A stretch of 64,000 nt of DNA from contig NZ_WHTD01000014.1 in assembly GCF_009379765.1 (NCBI RefSeq), positions 1 to 64,000 of the forward strand. Direction: 5' to 3'. Below are positions 44,563 through 50,616 of this stretch, piece by piece. This DNA comes from Actinophytocola sp. (GTDB lineage: Bacteria; Actinomycetota; Actinomycetes; Mycobacteriales; Pseudonocardiaceae). The notes beneath the pieces were generated by a model. That model had not been told where the DNA came from. It searched no databases and saw nothing but the letters and a program-made list of their open reading frames with translations. The stretch's first letter is position 1; each line of letters starts with the position of its first letter. A program made the translations under genes and the position numbers.

Positions 44563-45759
44563 TCAGTCGTCCTCGGCGCCGATCGTGGGCGGCGCGGTCA
44601 GCACGTCGGTGTCGAACAGGTCGTCCGGGTCGCCGCCCTCGAGCCACTCCGGCCGCTTCCGCTCGGTGTCCTCACCATCACGGCCTCGGCCGGCGCCACC
44701 CATCGGCATCCCGCCCGCGGGTGCCGCCCCGCGCCCCGCCCCGGCAACCATGCCCGTCGCCCCGGGCCGGGCGGGCGAGCCGTGCGGCTCCGCGCCGGGC
44801 CGTGGACCGGCGAGCATCTCGCCCCGTGGTCCGGCGCCGCGGGTGCCGCCGCCCACGCCGCCACCACTTCCGCCGCGTCCAGGACCGGGCTCGCCGCCGG
44901 GACCCGCGACCACGCCCAGACCGGTGACCGGAGCGCCGCCCGTCGTCCTGCCGGCGGTGGCGTCGACGGGCGAGACGGCGGGACCGCCCGGGCCGGACGG
45001 GTTGAAGGCGCCGGGCACCGTCGCACCGGGGTCGGGCGGTTGTGCACCGCCTGGCCCTGGTGTCGCGCCGCCGGGGCCGCGGGGCGCCGACTGGTCGGGC
45101 TCGGGAGCCGGGTCGCCGCCCGAGGAGCCGCCGGGGTCGCGACCGGTGTCCCAGCCGGCGTCCCGGCCAGGGTCCCGACCAGCGTCCCGGCCGGTGTCGT
45201 CGCCGAAGTCGCTGGAGTCGATCGTGCTAGGGGTGCCGACGCTGATCCCGGTCTTGTCATCGGACAGGTCGCCGTAGCTGGCCGGGAGGTTGGTGGTGTT
45301 GTACTCGGAGGCGCCGGAGTAGCCGTTCATCACGTCGACGTTGTTCTGCGCCGCCGCGTTGTACTCGTCCACCTGCCGCTCGTGGTCGACCCCCGCGTGC
45401 AGGTTGGTGAACACCGCTGCCGGGTTCTCCATCTCCGGCTTCGGCGGCACCGGTACGACCCTGCTCTTGGCCTCGTCGAACGACCCGGCCTGCCGGCCGG
45501 TCAGGTCTTGTGCGGTGCCCAACGCGTGGCCGGCGAGCTCGTGCTCGGTCGCCAACGGCCCGGCTCCCCGCTGCGCAGCACCCGCCGCCTCCCCCTGCCA
45601 GACCGACTCCATCCGCCCCACCAACGCCTGAATCTGCCTCGTCCGCTCGTAATACTCGCTGGCGACGTCTTTCACGACCGCGGCCCCACCGATGAGCCCC
45701 TCCGGCCCATCCCCGTCGTGGAAGTTCCGGTAGATCTCGTCACCGCTCATGTCGCCCAT
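44563..45759 (-). CDS. PPE-like/WXG-type secreted substrate with Gly/Pro-rich tail
   Basis: A 398-residue protein. The N-terminal ~180 residues are helical with the YxxxQxxxxxLxxxxxxxWxGxAA pattern (YYERTRQIQALVGRMESVWQ, then GEAAGAAQRG), as in PPE/WXG100-like ESX substrates. From about 190 the protein is a Gly/Pro/Asp-rich disordered tail with many G-G-A-P repeats, ending in an acidic patch. It is flanked by a DUF3558 lipoprotein gene and an EspG-like gene, which suggests a chaperone-substrate pair. Confidence 0.75.
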   Translation of the reverse strand: MGDMSGDEIYRNFHDGDGPEGLIGGAAVVKDVASEYYERTRQIQALVGRMESVWQGEAAGAAQRGAGPLATEHELAGHALGTAQDLTGRQAGSFDEAKSRVVPVPPKPEMENPAAVFTNLHAGVDHERQVDEYNAAAQNNVDVMNGYSGASEYNTTNLPASYGDLSDDKTGISVGTPSTIDSSDFGDDTGRDAGRDPGRDAGWDTGRDPGGSSGGDPAPEPDQSAPRGPGGATPGPGGAQPPDPGATVPGAFNPSGPGGPAVSPVDATAGRTTGGAPVTGLGVVAGPGGEPGPGRGGSGGGVGGGTRGAGPRGEMLAGPRPGAEPHGSPARPGATGMVAGAGRGAAPAGGMPMGGAGRGRDGEDTERKRPEWLEGGDPDDLFDTDVLTAPPTIGAEDD

Positions 45760-46409
45760 CAGCCACCCTCTCGGATCGTCGCCAACGCTGACGTCGCCAC
45801 CTGTTTCGCCCGCTCACAAGACCCTGTCTCATCCAACTCGCCCACTTCAGTTGCCTGAATTGCCGATGAGTCACTGATGCCCACGACGATGGTGCACATG
45901 CCTTTAGAGCGGAGGTCTGGGCTGTTGGCGAACACGGCGGGGTATTCTTCCACTTCGGTTGGCCGGAAATCTTCAAACTGGCTGCGACCCCGATATGTGT
46001 CGGACAAGCCGTTCTTGTTTCCAGTGATGAAACCAACACCAATTGTGCTGCCCAGTTCTGCCGCGGCGTGCCAGGTACAGAACGGACCTACCTGTTCGGC
46101 CACGCCGCCCGTTGTCTCCGGAATACCCGGTCGGGTGACGTCGAACGTGGCTAGTTGAGCCCGTGTCAGGACGGTGCACGGATCGGTGAGAAAGCGGCTC
46201 GCGTCCAACGGGTTGTCCACCCCGGGCGCTTCCTGGGCCGGATCGCCGGTGGACGGGTCAGGGCTCGACTCGCTCGTCTCCGGCCGTTCGCCGGACGATT
46301 GTGGAGTTGGTGTGCCGTCGGCCTCCGAAGAGCACGCTCCCCCCGCCAGCATGGCACACGCCAGGGCCAAAGCCGAGAGGATGCGTGGCCGCAGTAGGTC
46401 AGTTCGCAT
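45759..46409 (-). CDS. DUF3558 lipoprotein
   Basis: About 216 residues. A signal peptide with lipobox (LALACAMLAGGAC) gives an acylated N-terminus. A low-complexity S/P/E linker (about 25-65) leads to the DUF3558 domain with the DPCTVLTRAQLATF block, FCTWHAA, and a late CTIVVGISDSSAIQ with the partner cysteine. Such lipoproteins often accompany ESX-related operons in Pseudonocardiaceae. The ATG at 46409 is chosen because it places the signal peptide at the N-terminus. The stop shares one base with the next start. Confidence 0.85.
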   Translation of the reverse strand: MRTDLLRPRILSALALACAMLAGGACSSEADGTPTPQSSGERPETSESSPDPSTGDPAQEAPGVDNPLDASRFLTDPCTVLTRAQLATFDVTRPGIPETTGGVAEQVGPFCTWHAAAELGSTIGVGFITGNKNGLSDTYRGRSQFEDFRPTEVEEYPAVFANSPDLRSKGMCTIVVGISDSSAIQATEVGELDETGSCERAKQVATSALATIREGG

Positions 46410-46782
46410 CGGCTGCTCGCATCCGCGCCGCGCTCGCGTCGTCATCGGACATGTACCGTTCTCTAGCGGCGGACAACTTCTCGATATAGGAACTCGCGTA
46501 CGCGCGCATCGTCGCGTTGTGAGCCAGCGCCTTGTCCAGTGATCGGTTCACCGCTTCTGGTTGCCGCTTGCTCATGGTGTCGTGTGCCGGCGGCCTGATG
46601 AGGGTCTGAGCTTGCGCAAGTCTTACTCCGTCGGCCTGGATGGCGTCGCGGATTTCGGTCCATTGGGTGATGATCGCCTTCAGTTCGGCGAGGTTGGCGA
46701 AGACGTAGTTGCCGCCGGAGCCGCCTCCGCCGCTGCCGGTGATGGCATATCCGGCATTGCCCAGCGCGTCCTCGCTCGTCAC
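46399..46782 (-). CDS. WXG100-like helical protein, first gene of the ESX-associated operon
   Basis: About 127 residues. A Gly-rich segment near residues 15-24 is followed by a long helical body (LAELKAIITQWTEIRDAIQA, and SLDKALAHNATMRAYASSYI), typical of small ESX-associated proteins. GTG 46782 is chosen because GGGGAGG lies five bases upstream. Its end overlaps the DUF3558 start by 11 bases. Probably a secreted or chaperone-like helical-hairpin partner of the PPE-like protein (inference). Confidence 0.65.
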   Translation of the reverse strand: MTSEDALGNAGYAITGSGGGGSGGNYVFANLAELKAIITQWTEIRDAIQADGVRLAQAQTLIRPPAHDTMSKRQPEAVNRSLDKALAHNATMRAYASSYIEKLSAARERYMSDDDASAARMRAADAN

Positions 46783-46968
46783 CACGACCTCCCCAGTTCG
46801 CCACGCGCATCCTACTGTTCGTGTTCCCACGGGCACTCCGCGCATCGAGAGTACGACGGGACCCGCGGGCGGGCAGTCGTTTCGGTCGTGGTCACCCGTC
46901 TGGAGGATCGCGGCATCGCTGGCCGCTCAACTGGCTTGCGCCGAGCGGCATGGTGAGTGGATTCCACT

Positions 46969-46981
46969 ATGATGGCATCAT
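46969..46981. promoter_or_regulatory. Small palindrome at the start of the ParD-like/PIN operon
   Basis: ATGATGGCATCAT (5-bp arms, three-base centre) overlaps the antitoxin start codon. Upstream is CACTAT, a weak -10-like hexamer. A ribbon-helix-helix antitoxin could bind such a site to regulate itself. Confidence 0.35.
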
Positions 46982-47240
46982 GAGTAAGACTCGGCAGATC
47001 TCCATCACGTTGCCTGAGCACTTGATCGACACGATCAAGGCGGCGGTCGATCGTGGCGAGGCCCGGTCGGTGTCCGCCTACATCGCCACCAGACTGGCGC
47101 CGGGTGTGATCATGGACTCGCTCTTCGCCGAGTGGGACGCCGAGCGTGGGGCGCCTTCCGCCGAGGTTGGCGCGTGGGCCGAGCGGGAGCTTGACCGGGC
47201 GTTCGCCGAGCAGTCCGCGCACAACCGTGGCGTCGCGTGA
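46980..47240 (+). CDS. Ribbon-helix-helix-type antitoxin
   Basis: An 86-residue protein starting MSKTRQISITLPEHLIDTIK, a strand-helix-helix pattern of RHH (ParD/VapB-like) DNA-binding antitoxins, followed by VDRGEARSVSAYIATRL and a longer acidic helical tail (AEWDAERGAPSAEVGAW). The gene precedes a PIN-domain toxin gene by 24 bases. Expected to bind toxin and operator. Confidence 0.8.
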   Translation: MSKTRQISITLPEHLIDTIKAAVDRGEARSVSAYIATRLAPGVIMDSLFAEWDAERGAPSAEVGAWAERELDRAFAEQSAHNRGVA

Positions 47241-47266
47241 ACGGCGCAGCATGAACGGCGCAGCAT
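47239..47266 (+). repeat. Tandem 14-bp duplication between antitoxin and toxin
   Basis: Two perfect tandem copies of GAACGGCGCAGCAT lie between the antitoxin stop (47238-47240) and the toxin ATG (47265). The inner copy creates a second ATG followed by a stop after five codons, so the duplication moved the toxin start further from the antitoxin stop and may reduce toxin translation. Confidence 0.7.
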
Positions 47267-47648
47267 GAACCGGGCACTGGTGCTGGACGCCGGCGCGCTG
47301 ATCGGTGTCGATCGTCGGTCCACACAGGTTCAGGAGCTGCTCCGGCGCGCCCGGTCGCGCGAGGTCAGCATCGTGATCCCCACCGTCGTGGTCGCACAGG
47401 TCGTGCGGGGCGGCGGGAGACAGGCCAACCTGCGTCGTTTCCTGGCCGACTCGTACCTGAGCTTCGTCGGTCTCGACTATCCGACCGCCCTCGAGATAGG
47501 CGCGTTGCTCGGTGACAGTGGCACGGCTGACGTCATCGACGCCTGCGTGGCAGTGTGCGCCCGCCGACTGAACCACTGCCCGGTGATCACCTCGGATCCT
47601 GAGGACCTCGGGAAGCTGGATCCCACATTGCCGCTCATCGCGATCTGA
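47265..47648 (+). CDS. PIN-domain toxin
   Basis: A 127-residue PIN-domain protein: an N-terminal strand with Asp (RALVLDAGALIGVDR), a central acidic position in the VVVAQVVRGGGRQ region, and GDSGTADVIDACVAVCARRL followed by VITSDPEDLGKLD, which carry further acidic metal-binding residues. An RNase toxin by family. The ATG at 47265 is forced by a stop five codons after the previous ATG. Distinct in sequence from the VapC at 24392. Confidence 0.8.
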   Translation: MNRALVLDAGALIGVDRRSTQVQELLRRARSREVSIVIPTVVVAQVVRGGGRQANLRRFLADSYLSFVGLDYPTALEIGALLGDSGTADVIDACVAVCARRLNHCPVITSDPEDLGKLDPTLPLIAI

Positions 47649-47676
47649 GGTCATCCCGCGTAGCCGAGACGACTGG

Positions 47677-48282
47677 CTACGCCCCTGGGCAGGTGTCGTA
47701 GGTGGCGAGAAACGTGCGGGGGAGTCGGCGCCTGCTCGGGCGGCGGGTGACGTCGAGCAGCAGCGCACGGACCGGTTGGTCGGCGGTGGGGGGCAGGAGC
47801 GAGCGGCCCGTCGGTGAGTCGGCGAGCAGGCGGGTCAGTGCTATGTCGACCAGGCGGACCTCGCCGGCGCGGGTCAGGTAGACGTTGCCAGGGCCGAGGT
47901 GCGCGTGCGGCACACCGGCGTCATGCAGCGCGGTCAACGCGGCGGTGACGGCAGCGCCGACCCTCGTCGCCTCCCGCGGCGGTAGCGGGCCGGGCAGGTG
48001 GCGCAGGCTGGTACCGTCGACGGCTTCGCTCACGATCGCCGCGGTGCCGTCGGCTGTGGTCAGGTCCAGGACCGCCGCCAGGTTGGGGTGCCGGACGGCG
48101 GTCAGCCGGCGCCTGTCCGACGCGAAGCGGCGGAGCACCGCCGGGTCCTCGGCCAGGGCGGTGGGCAGGACGCGGACCGAGACCGGCCAGCCGGCCGGGT
48201 CCCGGGCGATCCAGGTCGAGCCCAGCCGGTCCCGCCAGACCGGGTGCAGGAGCTCGTAGCGACCACCAAGTCGGGTTCCCAT
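47677..48282 (-). CDS. Kinase-like protein lacking catalytic residues (pseudokinase)
   Basis: A 201-residue protein following the Ser/Thr kinase fold only in outline. The start is LGGRYELLHPVWRDRLGSTW, and the beta3 position reads VSVRVL with Arg in place of Lys. The catalytic loop reads PHAHLGPGNVYL, lacking the Asp of HRDxxxxN, and the DFG site reads VDI. The C-lobe is truncated at about 200 residues. It may act as a pseudokinase adaptor or be a degenerating gene. It is divergent from the NUDIX gene. Confidence 0.65.
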   Translation of the reverse strand: MGTRLGGRYELLHPVWRDRLGSTWIARDPAGWPVSVRVLPTALAEDPAVLRRFASDRRRLTAVRHPNLAAVLDLTTADGTAAIVSEAVDGTSLRHLPGPLPPREATRVGAAVTAALTALHDAGVPHAHLGPGNVYLTRAGEVRLVDIALTRLLADSPTGRSLLPPTADQPVRALLLDVTRRPSRRRLPRTFLATYDTCPGA

Positions 48283-48344
48283 GTGCGTCCCTCGGGTCAG
48301 TGGGTCGTCATCGTGCTTGGCGGGGGTGGATCAGAAGTGGACGG

Positions 48345-48941
48345 AACGTGGATCGGGTGCCGACCACGTGGTGGACTTGCGACGTGGTCGAGTCGCGGGC
48401 CGGCGCCGGATGGTCGCGCCTTACGTCTGAGCAGGTGTTCTCCTCCGAGTGGTTCGAGGTCCGGCGGGACGGCGCGCTCCGGCCGGACGGGTCGTCCGCC
48501 GTCTATGACCACGTCGTCGCGCCGCCCGCGGTGACCGTGCTCGCCGTGGACGCGCGGGGTCGGGTCGCCGTCACCCGGCAGTGGATCTACGTGCACGGGC
48601 AGGCTCAGTGGCGGCTGCCGGCCGGGCGGGTCGACGAAGGGGAGACACCCGCGGCGGCCGCGCGGCGGGAGCTCGCCGAGGAGACCGGGGTCTCCGCCAC
48701 CGGCTGGGTCGAGCTCGGGGTCGTCAACTGCGCGGACTCGCTGACGAACCACCGGGACCACGCGTTCCTCGCCACCGGGTTGACCGACGGGGAGCAGCGG
48801 CTCGAGGCCGGTGAGGCGGATCTCCGGGTGCACCGGCTGCCGTTCGGGCAGGTGGTCGAGATGGTGCTCGCGGGCGAGCTGCCGCACGCGGGGAGCTCGT
48901 TCGCCATTCTCGCCGCGCACGTGAAAGGGATCGTCGAATAG
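48345..48941 (+). CDS. NUDIX hydrolase
   Basis: About 198 residues with a complete NUDIX box near 105-127: a Gly-Arg-Val-Asp-Glu-Gly-Glu start and RRELAEETG with the catalytic Glu residues. The domain begins VAPPAVTVLAVDARGRVAVT, resembling ADP-ribose or nucleotide-sugar pyrophosphatases. The start is uncertain: GTG at 48345 or 48354 both precede the conserved region, and an earlier GTG at 48300 adds unlikely sequence. A hairpin terminator follows at once. Confidence 0.8.
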   Translation, partial: NVDRVPTTWWTCDVVESRAGAGWSRLTSEQVFSSEWFEVRRDGALRPDGSSAVYDHVVAPPAVTVLAVDARGRVAVTRQWIYVHGQAQWRLPAGRVDEGETPAAAARRELAEETGVSATGWVELGVVNCADSLTNHRDHAFLATGLTDGEQRLEAGEADLRVHRLPFGQVVEMVLAGELPHAGSSFAILAAHVKGIVE

Positions 48942-48946
48942 CGTTT

Positions 48947-48974
48947 CCCGTTTCCTCCTGAAAGGGGAAACGGG
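48947..48974 (+). terminator. Hairpin downstream of the NUDIX gene
   Basis: CCCGTTTCC (48947-48955) and GGAAACGGG (48966-48974) form a perfect 9-bp stem with a ten-base loop, five bases after the stop. There is no clear T-tract, as usual for high-GC actinomycetes. Confidence 0.55.
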
Positions 48975-49058
48975 CACCATCTGGTATTGCCCGTCGGCCG
49001 AGTGAATTCTTCTTGGTAGGTGCTCGAAAGCGCCGGAAACCCAAACCAAGGAGTAATC

Positions 49059-49232
49059 ATGTCGTTGCCTCGTCGCGCCGTTTTCACGGCCAAGGTCACC
49101 GGACTCCTGTGCGCCGCCGCCATCGCGGTGGCCGCCCCCGCCCTCATCTCGACCTCGGCTTCCGCCGACCCGACCACGCCTCCGCCGCCGCCCCCGACCA
49201 ACACCACCGACGGGCACGACTGGATGGACTAG
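49059..49232 (+). CDS. Short secreted Pro-rich peptide
   Basis: A 57-residue precursor with a clear signal peptide: basic start MSLPRRAVFTAKVTG, hydrophobic core LLCAAAIAVAAPALI, and a probable cleavage site after SASA. The mature peptide is about 21 residues, with six consecutive prolines and the acidic/aromatic end DGHDWMD. The ATG has AAGGAG six bases upstream. It is 121 bases before an XRE regulator with TPR-like C-terminal sequence in the same direction. That arrangement resembles signal-peptide/receptor pairs such as Rap-Phr and PlcR-PapR (inference). Confidence 0.65.
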   Translation: MSLPRRAVFTAKVTGLLCAAAIAVAAPALISTSASADPTTPPPPPPTNTTDGHDWMD

Positions 49233-49353
49233 TCGGAATTCGTGACGCGGGCCCCTCGTCCGTCGGGCAACGACCGGAGGGCCCGCGTGCGTAGAACATT
49301 GCCATCGGAATGTCGAAATGTTCTACTCGCAGGAGCGAACCTGGAGGGAACCG

Positions 49354-50616
49354 GTGGCCGAGTCATTTGGCATGTTGTTGCGAAAATTACGCACCGAGGC
49401 CGGTATCTCGTTGGGTGAGCTCGCCCGGCGGATCATCTACAGCAAGGGCCACGTCAGCAAGATCGAGAACGGCTTGCAGCGGCCGAGCGCCATGTTCGCG
49501 AAGTTGTGCGACCGCGCGCTGAGCACCGACGGCGTGCTGACGGCCGCGGTCCAGCCGGCGAGCAGTCAGGCCGTCGAGCCACCGGATGCCGACGGCGGGG
49601 TGTGGGTCATGGAGCTAGACGAGACCGGCGGGGTGCGGTTCAACCAGGTCTCCCGACGCACGATGCTCGCCGGCGCGGGCGTGCTGCTCGGCTCCGCACT
49701 CACCCGCGGGGCCGGCATCGCGACCGACGAGCACACGCTCACCGTCCTGCGCTCCGCCTTCTACCAGCACCGGGAGCTCGGGATGATGGCGAGCCCGAGG
49801 GTCGTGCTGGCCCCGGCGATCGCGCAGGTGCACGCGCTCCGGACCCTCGCGGCCGGCAATCCCGAGCCCATGCGCTCCGAACTGCTCCGGCTCGCCTCCC
49901 GGGTGGCCGAGTTCGCCGGGTGGATGAGCCAGGAGGCCGGCCAGGAGGGCGCCGCGCTGTGGTGGACCGACCGGGCCGTCGAGCTCGCCGCCGCCGGCCG
50001 AGACCCGCACCTGGCCAGCTTCGCGCTCGTCCGGCGGGCCGAGCTCGCGATGTACCGGCACGACCCGGTCAGCACCGTCGGGCTCACCCAGCAGGCTCAG
50101 CGCGATCCCGCCGCCGGGTCGCGGATCCTCGGCCTGGCCGCACAGTTCGAGGCCCAGGGACACGCACTTGCCGGAGACTTGTCCGCCTACCGGCGAGCAC
50201 TGGACCGAGCCGCGTCCCTGCTCGCCGTTCGCGAGGACGGCACGGCGCCCGTTCTCGGCATGAGCAGCGCGCCCGACCAGGTGTCCTTGGCGGCCGGCTG
50301 GTCGCTCTACGACCTGGGCCGGCCGGCGGAGGCGGCGCAGATCCTCGACAAGCAGGTGCCCGGGATCAGACCGACAGCACGCCGGGCCAAGGCCCGGTTC
50401 GGTGTGCGGCGCGCGCTCGCCCACGCCCTGAACGGCGATATCGAGCACGCGTGCTCAGCGGTTCGCGACCTCCTTCCCGACATCGCCCAGGTCGACTCCG
50501 CGACGATCCGGGGCGACCTGCGCGACCTCGCCAGGACCCTCAACCGCTGGCATGGCGACCGTGCCGTCCGCGAGTTCCAGGCGGACCTCATGCCGGTGCT
50601 GAACGTGCCGAGCTAG
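49354..50616 (+). CDS. XRE-family regulator with C-terminal helical (TPR-like) domain
   Basis: About 420 residues. The HTH at 5-60 reads LLRKLRTEAGISLGELARRI and YSKGHVSKIENGLQRPS. A short hydrophobic stretch (TMLAGAGVLLGSALTR) near 110-125 is followed by a long helical region with TPR-like repeats (about 170-410). GTG 49354 is preferred because GGAGGG lies five to six bases upstream; an ATG at 49318 adds unlikely residues. Regulators of this shape can sense peptides or small molecules through the repeats. The end overlaps the convergent SARP-type gene by 29 bases. Confidence 0.8.
   Translation: MAESFGMLLRKLRTEAGISLGELARRIIYSKGHVSKIENGLQRPSAMFAKLCDRALSTDGVLTAAVQPASSQAVEPPDADGGVWVMELDETGGVRFNQVSRRTMLAGAGVLLGSALTRGAGIATDEHTLTVLRSAFYQHRELGMMASPRVVLAPAIAQVHALRTLAAGNPEPMRSELLRLASRVAEFAGWMSQEAGQEGAALWWTDRAVELAAAGRDPHLASFALVRRAELAMYRHDPVSTVGLTQQAQRDPAAGSRILGLAAQFEAQGHALAGDLSAYRRALDRAASLLAVREDGTAPVLGMSSAPDQVSLAAGWSLYDLGRPAEAAQILDKQVPGIRPTARRAKARFGVRRALAHALNGDIEHACSAVRDLLPDIAQVDSATIRGDLRDLARTLNRWHGDRAVREFQADLMPVLNVPS

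Noticed and set aside
47677-48282. Active Ser/Thr protein kinase
   Set aside because: Catalytic Lys, Asp and DFG positions are substituted and the C-lobe is incomplete.
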